Below, piece by piece: positions 1-6,444 of a stretch of DNA of 9,473 nt (the first letter of the stretch is position 1; each line of letters begins with the position of its first letter). The stretch spans positions 1 through 9,473 of the forward strand of contig JAIOPW010000531.1 in NCBI GenBank assembly GCA_021413665.1. Reading direction: 5' to 3'. The stretch comes from Rhodocyclales bacterium (lineage in GTDB: Bacteria > Pseudomonadota > Gammaproteobacteria > Burkholderiales > Rhodocyclaceae). Made by a program: the position numbers and the translations under genes. The notes under the pieces were generated by a model. The model had not been told where the DNA came from and did not search any database. It worked only from the letters and a program-made list of their open reading frames with translations.

Positions 1-453
1 CCAGCCGGAGTGGTTCGCGGCTTCGGTTTCCTTGAGCTTGTCCGCGCCCATGTTGGCGATTACCGCCGCCGAATAATCCATATCCTCGCGCTTGATGTGA
101 TTCATCAGCCACGTGACCAGGGTGTTCTGCATGTCGCCGGCGACGATTTCCACGTTTTCGCCCAGCTTGAAGCGCTGCTGGTACTCCGAGACGCGACGGA
201 CAAAGAGCTCATGCACCCGCTTGTGTGGCGCCACAAAACGATAGTGGGCCTCTTCCATCATCGATTCCTCAAAGCTGAAGTGGGACAGCGTGTAGTCCAC
301 CAGTTCCTCTATCACTTGCGCAATGGCTTCCTTGTCCTGCCGGATGCGCGCTTCATGCAACTGGTTGATGTAGTCGACAATGCGCATGTGCTGCTTGTCG
401 ATGATATCGATGCCCACGCTCAGGTCCGGGGTCCAGCTCAACAGTTGCGCCAT
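1..453 (-). CDS. Bacteriohemerythrin (3' end beyond window)
   Basis: Single-domain hemerythrin, a cytoplasmic non-haem di-iron protein that binds O2 reversibly. Family roles proposed include O2 delivery, storage or sensing in microaerobic bacteria. The visible 151 residues begin MAQLLSWTPDLSVGIDIIDK and contain all seven expected iron ligands: H22, H58 and E62 (HFSFE), H77 and H81 (HKRVH), H119 and D124 (HIKRED). The W7 and DxxH (D19-H22) region is typical of the N-terminal arm of bacterial members. The ATG at 451-453 is chosen because it fits the family N-terminus and has GGAGA (459-463) 5 nt upstream. No stop codon occurs before the window edge. Family members of this kind are usually about 130-155 aa, so little should be missing unless a further domain follows. 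The gene is divergent from the tRNA, and a perfect FNR-type box lies about 65 bp upstream of its start. The family assignment is very secure; the physiological role is inference. Confidence 0.95.
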   Translation of the reverse strand, partial: MAQLLSWTPDLSVGIDIIDKQHMRIVDYINQLHEARIRQDKEAIAQVIEELVDYTLSHFSFEESMMEEAHYRFVAPHKRVHELFVRRVSEYQQRFKLGENVEIVAGDMQNTLVTWLMNHIKREDMDYSAAVIANMGADKLKETEAANHSGW

Positions 454-511
454 GTGGATCTCCAATAGCTTTCATGATGTGTAAACATTGCGTTCAGGAG
501 GCGAGCGTATA

Positions 512-525
512 TTGATTTAGATCAA
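512..525. promoter_or_regulatory. FNR/Anr/Dnr-type binding site
   Basis: The sequence TTGATTTAGATCAA matches the FNR-family consensus TTGAT-N4-ATCAA at every defined position and has perfect dyad symmetry in the half-sites. Its centre is about 65 bp upstream of the hemerythrin ATG. If the regulator acts in the usual class II position (about -41.5), transcription would start near 477, leaving a leader of about 24 nt, which is reasonable. I see no strong -10 hexamer on the minus strand there (candidates such as AATGTT at 484-489 match only 3 of 6). The surrounding 500-575 stretch is markedly more AT-rich than the rest of the window, as expected for a promoter. The site is symmetric, so regulation of a rightward transcript cannot be excluded. 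Which family member binds (FNR, Anr, Dnr or CRP-like) cannot be told from the box alone. Confidence 0.8.
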
Positions 526-607
526 ATTTACTCCAGATGGCGTATTTTGTCAGTTAGTACTTTCGATATATTGCCTGAGCATTGAGCAGTCCTCGCTCGA
601 ACATTCC

Positions 608-636
608 TTGCGCGGACCGGCGGCCTATGGCAGAAT
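608..636 (+). promoter_or_regulatory. Probable sigma-70 promoter of tRNA-Asp
   Basis: TTGCGC (608-613) and CAGAAT (631-636) are separated by 17 nt. Each hexamer matches the -35 or -10 consensus at 4 of 6 positions. Transcription would start near 643, about 10 nt before the mature tRNA 5' end. The placement is what one expects for a stand-alone tRNA gene, but this is a pattern match only. Confidence 0.55.
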
Positions 637-652
637 GCGCGCCTTCTCACGT

Positions 653-729
653 GGAGTGGTAGTTCAGTTGGTTAGAATACCGGCCTGTCACGCCGGGGGT
701 CGCGGGTTCGAGTCCCGTCCACTCCGCCA
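653..729 (+). tRNA. tRNA-Asp (anticodon GUC)
   Basis: A 77-nt cloverleaf with an encoded CCA end (727-729). The acceptor stem GGAGTGG (653-659) pairs with CCACTCC (719-725), and the discriminator base is G726. The anticodon stem CCGGC/GCCGG (680-684 and 692-696) encloses the loop CTGTCAC, giving anticodon GTC at 687-689. The T arm is CGGGTTCGAGTCCCG. The sequence is almost the same as the enterobacterial tRNA-Asp, including the G-rich variable region. All stems are intact, so the gene should be functional. Reading frames running through this segment on either strand are not genes. Confidence 0.98.
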
Positions 730-778
730 ACCTATTCAAGCAGGTCGCCGACCCGCACGGGTTCTGCAAACGAATGAC

Positions 779-817
779 GAAACGCCTCGCTTGGCTTACC
801 GCCAAGTGGGGCGTTTC
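779..817 (+). terminator. Hairpin downstream of tRNA-Asp, possible terminator
   Basis: An outer stem GAAACGCC (779-786) pairs perfectly with GGCGTTTC (810-817), and an inner stem CTTGG (790-794) pairs with CCAAG (802-806). The hairpin lies 50 nt after the tRNA 3' end and could stop the tRNA transcript. It lacks a clear T tract: only short T runs sit in and after the 3' arm. A weak intrinsic terminator or an RNA-processing or leader structure for the following operon are both possible. A further 7-bp pairing of CGAATGA (771-777) with TCATTCG (835-841) could enclose the whole element. Confidence 0.5.
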
Positions 818-832
818 CGCTTCCGGCCGGGG

Positions 833-838
833 TATCAT
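833..838 (+). promoter_or_regulatory. Candidate -10 element for the redox operon
   Basis: TATCAT matches the -10 consensus TATAAT at 5 of 6 positions. It would start transcription near 845, about 25 nt before the proposed start codon at 869. No convincing -35 sequence lies at the right distance (GGCGTT at 810-815 with a 17-nt spacer is poor), so either an activator is needed or the operon is transcribed by read-through from the tRNA promoter. Confidence 0.3.
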
Positions 839-868
839 TCGTCGCAGGCAGCCACCAGGACTCTTTTG

Positions 869-2425
869 TTGAACATTCTCCCCGTTGAACCCGGTACCGT
901 CGGCCCTTGCCCGGTGGCGCCAGACGCCCTGCAAGGCATCAAACGACAGCAGACCAATCCCGCGCGCTGGAATGCCGCCGGCTGGCGGGCGTTCGTCGAT
1001 GAGCTCCGCGTCGCCGGAGTGGATCTGGTCGAGGGCGCGGTCGCCTGCGGCACCTATGCCACCGATGCCGGCGGCACGGCGTACGGCTTGCCGCACGGCG
1101 TCGTGATTGCGCGCGATGCCGGCCAGGTTTCCTCGCTGCTCAAGGCGGCGCAGGCCCATCGGGTGCCGGTGACGGTGCGCGGCGGCGGGCTGACCACCGA
1201 AGGCGAGTCGGTGGCGTTCGGCGGGGTGCTGCTCGACATGACCGGCATGAGCCGCGTCGTAAAAATCGATGCGGCCGCGCTGACGGTGCGCACCGAGGCC
1301 GGAATTTTCTGGCACGGTCTGGCCGAAGAACTGCGCCGCGAGAATCTGGATTACCTGTCGGCGCCGCTCAACCTCACCTCGTCGGTCGGTGGCACGCTGG
1401 GGGTGGGCGGCATCGATGTGAATTCGGCGCGGCTGGGCTGCAGCGCCGACCAGGCCCTGGCTTTGCAGGTCGTGACGCCCACCGGCGACATCGTCGAATG
1501 CTCGGACAGCGAGAATGCGGAGCTGTTCCAGCGCGTGATCCTCGGCTATGGACAGTTCGGGATCATCACCGAGGCGACCCTGAAGGTGCGCCCCTACACG
1601 CCGCTGCGCATGCACTACTACTACTATTCCTCGCTGCGCACCGCGATCGAGGATCTGCAGATACTCGACCGTGCCGACGCCAGCGATTACTCCGGCATCC
1701 TCACCATCATGGATTGTGCGGTGAACTTGCTGGTGGCCTTCGATTCCGATGCGCGCGAGGCCGCGTTTCGCGCCACCTGGGAGTCGCGCCTGCGCGGCTA
1801 TGGCGAGTTTGGCTTCGCGCTGTGCATGGCCGGGCACTACGCGCTGCGCCCGTGGCGGCTGGGCGAGGCACTGTACCTGTTGCGGCGCAAGCGCGAGGTA
1901 TTTCCCGAATTTCGCCGCCCCGAGTACATGCGCGACGGCAAGATGCACGACCGCACCGTGGTCTATTCGCGGGCGGTATGGAAATACTGGGGCTCGCGCA
2001 ACATGGTGATTCCCGACCTGGCGACCAGCGCCGATCGTTTCATCGAGGCGGTGGAGCGCGGCAACGCCGTCTGTCGCAAGTATTTTCGCCGCTACACCCT
2101 TTACTGTGTCGGCATCCGGCTTCGGTCCGACCACAAGTCACATTACGAGATGTCCTGCGTTCCGCCCGATGCGGAAGAGTGGGCCTACGGCTGCGAATTT
2201 GAACCGATGATCGACGGCCATGTATATAGCCGCGATCATTTTCAGGCCTTCAAGAACGCGATCTACGACATCGGCGTCGACATGGGCGCCAGCTATTACC
2301 GCTTCGGCGGCATGATGAAGGGCTACATCCGGCGCGTCTTCGGCGACGCGCTGGTGGACAAGCACCTGGCCATGAAGCGTCGCGCCGACCCGGCGATGAT
2401 CCTCAACCGCGACGTGATTTTCTGA
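869..2425 (+). CDS. FAD-binding (VAO-type) oxidoreductase, cytokinin-dehydrogenase-like
   Basis: Predicted cytoplasmic flavoprotein of 518 aa in the vanillyl-alcohol-oxidase superfamily (FAD_binding_4 fold). These enzymes oxidise or reduce small organic substrates; the substrate here is unknown. The FAD pyrophosphate loop is near residues 98-125 (VPVTVRGGGLTTEG, then GGVLLDMTGM). The second FAD-contact region is at 168-195 (LTSSVGGTLGVGG). A segment near 216-242 (AELFQRVILGYGQFGIITEA) closely follows the pattern of plant and bacterial cytokinin dehydrogenases. The C-terminus ILNRDVIF fits the family ending. No signal peptide or membrane helix is evident. The reading frame stays open back through the tRNA, so upstream starts are excluded. 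TTG at 869 has AGGA (857-860) 8 nt upstream; TTG at 866 is the alternative. The stop overlaps the next start by 1 nt (TGATG), implying translational coupling to the Fe-S protein. That arrangement recalls glycolate-oxidase or lactate-dehydrogenase flavin/Fe-S pairs. The fold call is strong; 'cytokinin' as substrate is not implied. Confidence 0.88.
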   Translation: MNILPVEPGTVGPCPVAPDALQGIKRQQTNPARWNAAGWRAFVDELRVAGVDLVEGAVACGTYATDAGGTAYGLPHGVVIARDAGQVSSLLKAAQAHRVPVTVRGGGLTTEGESVAFGGVLLDMTGMSRVVKIDAAALTVRTEAGIFWHGLAEELRRENLDYLSAPLNLTSSVGGTLGVGGIDVNSARLGCSADQALALQVVTPTGDIVECSDSENAELFQRVILGYGQFGIITEATLKVRPYTPLRMHYYYYSSLRTAIEDLQILDRADASDYSGILTIMDCAVNLLVAFDSDAREAAFRATWESRLRGYGEFGFALCMAGHYALRPWRLGEALYLLRRKREVFPEFRRPEYMRDGKMHDRTVVYSRAVWKYWGSRNMVIPDLATSADRFIEAVERGNAVCRKYFRRYTLYCVGIRLRSDHKSHYEMSCVPPDAEEWAYGCEFEPMIDGHVYSRDHFQAFKNAIYDIGVDMGASYYRFGGMMKGYIRRVFGDALVDKHLAMKRRADPAMILNRDVIF

Positions 2426-3393
2426 TGTTCGGCCCGTCCGCCAAAGCGGTTGGCCCGCGCCGCGACTACACGGCCTGCAACGGTTGCGGGCTGTGTTTCC
2501 TGGTCTGCCCGATGTGGCGCGGCCATCGCGATCCGCGGTTCACGCCGCAGGGGCTGGCCAAGGCCCTGCAATGCGGCGCGACGGCGTCAGCGCTTGCCGC
2601 GCCGCTCGATGCCTGCTCGCTGTGCGGCGCCTGTGACCCGGTTTGTCCCGAAAGCATCGATCTGTCGCAGATGGTCATGGATTTGCGCCTGGCGTTGCCG
2701 CGCCGGCCGGACATCGATTCCAGGCACGCAAAGCTTGCGCAGCTTGCGGGTTGCGCCGCACCGCCGCCGGCGGGCGCGTTGCTGCTGCCTGGCCCGGACC
2801 TGCGCGCGGAACCCGCGCTGCTGGCTCGCGTACAGGCCTTGCTCGGCCACCCGGGCGCCGAAGACGACGGCGCCGATATCGCGCTGGCGCTCGAAGCCGG
2901 CATCGAAATTCCGCGAGCGCGGCGGCGTCGGTTTCTCGACCGGCTGGACGGCCGCGCCCTTGTCGTCGCCGACGGCCTGCTGCTGCGCCAGTTGCGGCGC
3001 TGGCTGCCCGCGGCGCGCCTGCGCAGCCTGGGCGAGGCGCTCGGCAACCTGGTAGCGCTGCGGCGCCGTCTCACCGGCGCCGACTTCTACGTGATCGAGG
3101 CGCGCGCCTACCATGCCGACCACGAGCGACTGGTCGGTCATTACGACCGCCTGCGGACCGAGACCGGCTGCGGCATCAATCTCGACCTGCAGCGCATGGC
3201 GATTCCTGTCGCGGCGCGTGGGCGGTCGCACCCGCCTGAGCTCGCAGCGGGCGGCGACACGACACAGGCGCGTTGGCTCCTGCAAGGGCGCACACCGTCG
3301 CGCATCGTCGTCGAGAGCCTCGCCGATCGCGCCGCCATCGCGCGCATCTGCGATGTTCCGGTGCTGCACCTTGCCGAACTGGCGGAAGCCTGA
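2425..3393 (+). CDS. Dicluster [4Fe-4S] electron-transfer protein with unrecognised C-terminal domain
   Basis: Protein of 322 aa. Two ferredoxin-type motifs lie in the first 75 residues: C18-x2-C21-x2-C24-x3-C28-P (CNGCGLCFLVCP) and C64-x2-C67-x2-C70-x3-C74-P (CSLCGACDPVCP). The spacing and the long insert between them resemble the N-terminal halves of GlpC, GlcF and HdrC-type proteins, which pass electrons between a flavin and a further acceptor. In those families two cysteine-rich CCG domains normally follow. Here the remaining roughly 245 residues contain only isolated cysteines (for example in TGCGIN and RICDVP) and no CCG motif, so no extra cluster or quinone/heterodisulfide site can be claimed. 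The C-terminal part is Arg/Ala/Leu-rich. The ATG shares its A with the preceding TGA, there is no clear ribosome site, and translation is probably coupled. The likely role is an electron carrier between the flanking flavoproteins; that is inference from order and spacing. No membrane segment is visible. Confidence 0.87.
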   Translation: MFGPSAKAVGPRRDYTACNGCGLCFLVCPMWRGHRDPRFTPQGLAKALQCGATASALAAPLDACSLCGACDPVCPESIDLSQMVMDLRLALPRRPDIDSRHAKLAQLAGCAAPPPAGALLLPGPDLRAEPALLARVQALLGHPGAEDDGADIALALEAGIEIPRARRRRFLDRLDGRALVVADGLLLRQLRRWLPAARLRSLGEALGNLVALRRRLTGADFYVIEARAYHADHERLVGHYDRLRTETGCGINLDLQRMAIPVAARGRSHPPELAAGGDTTQARWLLQGRTPSRIVVESLADRAAIARICDVPVLHLAELAEA

Positions 3394-3417
3394 ACCCGAT
3401 GAAGAGGAAGGAATCGC

Positions 3418-4629
3418 ATGCGTACGGTTGATGCCGTGATCGTTGGCGCCAGCCTGGCGGCGGCGGCGGCGGCCAAGCGGCTGGTCGATGCCGGGCTGGA
3501 GACCATTGTGCTGGAGCGCAAGGAACTGCCGCGGCACAAGATATGCAGCGGCATCCTGTCGCCGCGCGGGCATCGCTTCCTGCTCGAGAACTTCGGCCCG
3601 CTGCCGCCCGAAACGCTGCACCAGCCGACCTGGTGCCGCGGCGTGACCTTTCATTTCCCGAGCATGGTCTCCATGCCCATGGACTTCTTCGGCGGCACCA
3701 CGCCGCACCTGCACCGCAAGTATTCCGACCACTGGGCGATCCAGCGCAGCGGCGCCGAGGTGCACGACCAGACCTCCTTTGCCGGGCTGGAGGACAAGGA
3801 CGACCACGTGCTGGTGCATGCAAGGAAGCAGGGCGAGCCGGTCGAGTACCGCGCACGCCAGGTAATCGGCGCCGACGGCCCCAGTTCGCTGGTGACTCGC
3901 GCGATCTATCCCGACTATCCGAAGCAGATTCCGTGGTTCTTCGTCGGCCAGAAATTTCACGACATCATCGACTGTCCGCTCTCGCCGGACTATTTCCATT
4001 TCTGGTTCCACCCCGGCCTCGGCCACTACACCTGGAGCCATGCGCGCGACGGGCGGCAGATTGTCGGCGTTGGCTTCAAGCGCGGCGACAATTTCGCAAA
4101 GAAACACGCGGTGGTGCAACAGTATCTCGAAAGCCGCCACGGCGTGCGCTTGCAGCCGGCCGGCGATGACGACGAAGGCTGTGCCGAGAACTTCGGGCCT
4201 TCGCTGATCAACCGTTACGTCTTCGGCAAGGGCAACGTGCTGGTCACCGGCCAGGCCGCAGGCTTCCTCAACATGATCGGCGAAGGCATGAGCTGCGCCC
4301 TGCATTCCGGCGCCATTTCCGGCGAAGCGGTGGTCGAGGCGCGCTTGCGCAACCGGCCGGTACAGGAGATCTACCGCCAGATGATCGCCTCCGAGGTGCG
4401 CCGTTGCACGGACCAGTGGAACCCGTTGAAAATCGCCTTCGACAAGCCGCACGAGGCCGATTTCCCGGAAGCGCTGATGGCGCTGGGCTGGAAGGATCGC
4501 GCCAAGGTCCTGCGCGACATGTGGCGCTTCATAGTCCTGTTCAAGGAATTCAAGTGGGGCCGCCAGATCGCCAGCGCGGCGATGCAACGGCCCTTCCTCG
4601 GCGGGTACTCGATGCAGCGCTGGTTGTAG
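3418..4629 (+). CDS. Geranylgeranyl-reductase-like FAD-dependent oxidoreductase
   Basis: Protein of 403 aa with the p-hydroxybenzoate-hydroxylase fold of the geranylgeranyl reductase/FixC group. Known members reduce isoprenoid double bonds or pass electrons from a flavin to quinone. Visible landmarks in order are: an N-terminal FAD dinucleotide motif VIVGASLAAAAAAKRL (7-22) with ribose-binding E33; the family cysteine region PRHKICSGILSPR (38-50); R100 and D104 in a degenerate RxxFD motif; the GD-type motif GADGPSSLVTR (151-161); a substrate-side HYTWSH followed by GVGF (203-220); and the second FAD motif TGQAAGFLNMIGEG (277-290). Two FAD contacts deviate: the last Gly of GxGxxG is Ala15, and the usual Asp of GDAAG is Gln279. 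ATG 3418 is well supported by AGGAAGGA (3405-3412) 5 nt upstream. The gene lies 24 nt after the Fe-S gene, so the three are almost certainly one transcript. Isoprenoid-chain reduction using electrons from the Fe-S protein is a plausible but unproven role; a hydroxylase or another reductase is possible. Confidence 0.85.
   Translation: MRTVDAVIVGASLAAAAAAKRLVDAGLETIVLERKELPRHKICSGILSPRGHRFLLENFGPLPPETLHQPTWCRGVTFHFPSMVSMPMDFFGGTTPHLHRKYSDHWAIQRSGAEVHDQTSFAGLEDKDDHVLVHARKQGEPVEYRARQVIGADGPSSLVTRAIYPDYPKQIPWFFVGQKFHDIIDCPLSPDYFHFWFHPGLGHYTWSHARDGRQIVGVGFKRGDNFAKKHAVVQQYLESRHGVRLQPAGDDDEGCAENFGPSLINRYVFGKGNVLVTGQAAGFLNMIGEGMSCALHSGAISGEAVVEARLRNRPVQEIYRQMIASEVRRCTDQWNPLKIAFDKPHEADFPEALMALGWKDRAKVLRDMWRFIVLFKEFKWGRQIASAAMQRPFLGGYSMQRWL
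3457..3474 (+). repeat. Short GCG trinucleotide repeat inside the FAD motif
   Basis: Five GCG codons and one GCC encode six consecutive alanines (residues 14-19) across the end of the GxGxxG loop of the reductase-like flavoprotein. Comparison with the usual GAGPAGSAAA pattern indicates the same length, so the run arose by substitution and has not lengthened the loop. Changes in copy number would stay in frame. Confidence 0.6.
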
Positions 4630-4636
4630 GCGCTTC

Positions 4637-4648
4637 CAGCCGCGGCTG
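4637..4648. terminator. Small palindrome between convergent genes, weak terminator candidate
   Basis: CAGCCGCGGCTG is a perfect 12-bp palindrome in the 34-bp gap between the convergent stops at 4629 and 4664. On the plus strand it is followed by TTTC. The stem is short and the T run minimal, so termination here would be weak or protein-assisted. No better terminator is visible in the gap. Confidence 0.3.
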
Positions 4649-4663
4649 TTTCAGTGGCGAATC

Positions 4664-6283
4664 CTAGAGCATGAACTGACCGACCGCGGTTCGTGTGCCA
4701 TCCGCCAGTTCGCCCAGGTGGAGGGCCGTGTTGGCCACTTCACGCGCGGCTGCGCTGCTTTCCTCCGACATCTGGGCGATTCTTTCCACGTTTCTCCCGA
4801 TTTCGTTGCTCGCCACGCTCTGCTCGCTCAGCGCGCCGGATATCTCATTGACCGCGGAAATCACGCGCTGAGTACCGTCATCGATGCCAAGCATGGAGGA
4901 ACTGGCGCGTTGCGCCATGCTGACTCCCTGCTCAACCCGCGAGACCGCCAGGCTCATGGTGCCTACCGCGCTCTGTGCGCCTGATTGAACCTCGTTGATC
5001 ATGCCGCTGATTTCGGTGGTTGCCTTGGCGGTTCGCTCCGCAAGCTTCCTGACTTCATCCGCCACCACGGCGAAGCCCCGTCCCTGCTCGCCGGCGCGCG
5101 CCGCCTCGATCGCGGCATTCAATGCCAGCAGATTGGTCTGTTCAGCCACTTCCTTGATGACCTGAACGATGTTCGATATCTTCTGGGAACTTTCGCCCAT
5201 CTGTTGGATGGTTGCCGCCGCGTTGCCAACCGCCTGGGAAATGTGCTGCATGTCGGCGACGGTGCCTTGAATGACGAGGTTGCCCTCCTTGGACATGCTG
5301 CCGGTTCCGGCGGTGACCTCTTTCGCTTCCGCCGCGCTGTCGGAAACATGATTGATGCTCACCGACATTTCTTCCACCGCGGCCGCCATGGCGGAGGTCG
5401 CTTCGCTTTGTGCTTCGGTCGCCTGGGCGACCTGCGACGCGGTGGAGGCCAGCTGCTGCGATGCCGCGGCCACATTCTGGGCATTCTCATTCAGGTTGCC
5501 CACCATCTTGCGCAAGCTGGTTTGCATCCGGCTGGTCGCCGCCAGCAGGCTGTGCTCGTCGCCTGTCCGAACCATGATCTCCGACGTGAGGTCGCCCGCC
5601 GCGATTCTTTCGACCACGGCCTTTGCCTGATCCGGCTCGCCACCGAGCGGGCCGGTAACGGAGCGGATGATCCAGGTGGCGGTCAGGAATGCGGCGATCG
5701 CCGCAATGGCGAGAAAGGCAAGAAGCTGAATGCGCGCCGAGTGGTATTGGGAGCGCCCGGCTTCAGCGGTTTCCTGAAGAATCTTCCCCTGGATGGTGAT
5801 CAAGCCATTTACCGAATCCAGCAAGGCGTCGAGCGCCGGTACCACCTCGCTCGCCAGCATCCGGGATGCCTCGGCCTCCTTGCTCCCCTCAAGCAACCTG
5901 GCGGCACCGGTGAACGCGGCGACATAGCTCTTCCGCTTCTCCCGAACCTGCTGCAGCGCCGCCTTGCCTTCCGGCCTGTACAACATCTTTTCAAGCGCAT
6001 CGAGCTTGGTCGTTATGGTCTGGACGTTGGCGGCGATTCTCTTCTGCACCGGTGCCCGATCCGCGACATGAAACAGCAGGAAGGTTTCGCGCGCATTGGC
6101 GTTCATCAGATCGATGGCGTCGTTGGCGATGACGGTTTTCTGCCAATCCTGGCTGACGATGCGTTCCATCATGTCGTTCACCGAGTCGAGTCGCAACAGA
6201 CCGAGAACAACCGACAGCAGCAGCATCAGAAAGAATGCGCCGAAGCCCAGCGCCAGCCGTCTTGCAATGGTCAATGTGTGCAT
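4664..6283 (-). CDS. Methyl-accepting chemotaxis protein (4HB-type sensor, HAMP, signalling domain)
   Basis: Transmembrane chemoreceptor of 539 aa that would regulate CheA/CheW-dependent flagellar or pilus behaviour. The order is: TM1 about 11-30; a periplasmic helical region 31-184 of the size and heptad character of a four-helix-bundle (4HB_MCP) ligand domain; TM2 about 185-207; HAMP about 206-260 (GPLGGEPDQAKAVVERIAAGDL region); and a long coiled-coil signalling domain. The hairpin tip at about 381-412 is conserved (EQTNLLALNAAIEAARAGEQ, then GRGFAVVADEVRKLAERT). Glu/Gln-rich, Ala/Ser-rich helices flank the tip and offer possible methylation sites. The C-terminus VGQFML has no NWETF-type CheR-binding tail. 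The ATG at 6281-6283 has AAGGGA a few bases upstream and gives a normal short cytoplasmic lead into TM1. The ligand is unknown. The gene lies 161 bp downstream of the HD-GYP gene on the same strand, so it may be co-transcribed or separately expressed. It is convergent with the redox operon. Confidence 0.95.
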   Translation of the reverse strand: MHTLTIARRLALGFGAFFLMLLLSVVLGLLRLDSVNDMMERIVSQDWQKTVIANDAIDLMNANARETFLLFHVADRAPVQKRIAANVQTITTKLDALEKMLYRPEGKAALQQVREKRKSYVAAFTGAARLLEGSKEAEASRMLASEVVPALDALLDSVNGLITIQGKILQETAEAGRSQYHSARIQLLAFLAIAAIAAFLTATWIIRSVTGPLGGEPDQAKAVVERIAAGDLTSEIMVRTGDEHSLLAATSRMQTSLRKMVGNLNENAQNVAAASQQLASTASQVAQATEAQSEATSAMAAAVEEMSVSINHVSDSAAEAKEVTAGTGSMSKEGNLVIQGTVADMQHISQAVGNAAATIQQMGESSQKISNIVQVIKEVAEQTNLLALNAAIEAARAGEQGRGFAVVADEVRKLAERTAKATTEISGMINEVQSGAQSAVGTMSLAVSRVEQGVSMAQRASSSMLGIDDGTQRVISAVNEISGALSEQSVASNEIGRNVERIAQMSEESSAAAREVANTALHLGELADGTRTAVGQFML

Positions 6284-6444
6284 GAAATTACATCCCTTGT
6301 CGAGTTGGTCGAAACGTGCTTTTGATGTTCATCGGAAAAGTCGATCCCTGCCATGGCACCCCGGCCGTCGCGCCATGAACGCGTCGCCAATGCCTGTTGC
6401 GGAACTCGCATTGATCCCGGGCGCAGTCTTCGGCGATCACCGCT
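6284..6444. other. Intergenic gap without a gene
   Basis: 161 bp between the HD-GYP stop and the chemoreceptor start. I see a ribosome site for the chemoreceptor and a short stretch at 6295-6313 (minus strand TTTCGACCAACTCGACAAG) with weak similarity to the REP arm at 7972-7996. I see no convincing terminator, -35/-10 pair or sigma-28 promoter. No ORF here has coding character. Confidence 0.5.

Noticed and set aside
608..868. N-terminal extension of the FAD oxidoreductase frame through the tRNA
   Set aside because: The frame is open only by chance: it contains the whole tRNA-Asp gene and the hairpin, and the family-like sequence begins after the TTG at 869.
647..2134. Long minus-strand frame of 495 codons opposite the FAD oxidoreductase
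   Set aside because: It covers the tRNA antisense and shows no recognisable domain; the plus strand carries clear FAD motifs. It is a GC-rich shadow frame.
2587..4587. Minus-strand frame of 666 codons opposite the Fe-S and reductase genes
   Set aside because: Low-complexity His/Arg/Ala-rich translation without motifs, lying opposite two well-supported genes with good start signals.
653..4629. Integrated island at tRNA-Asp with attL/attR
   Set aside because: No integrase gene and no second copy of the tRNA 3' end was seen downstream. The neighbouring operon has the same GC-rich coding style as the rest.
4985..6325. Plus-strand frame of 446 codons opposite the chemoreceptor
   Set aside because: Antisense of the conserved MCP signalling domain; its Gly/Arg/His-rich product has no domain character.
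6325..6350. Sigma-28 promoter for the chemoreceptor (minus strand TCCGATGA)
   Set aside because: The -10 part matches GCCGATAA at 6 of 8 positions, but nothing like TAAAGTTT lies about 11 nt upstream.
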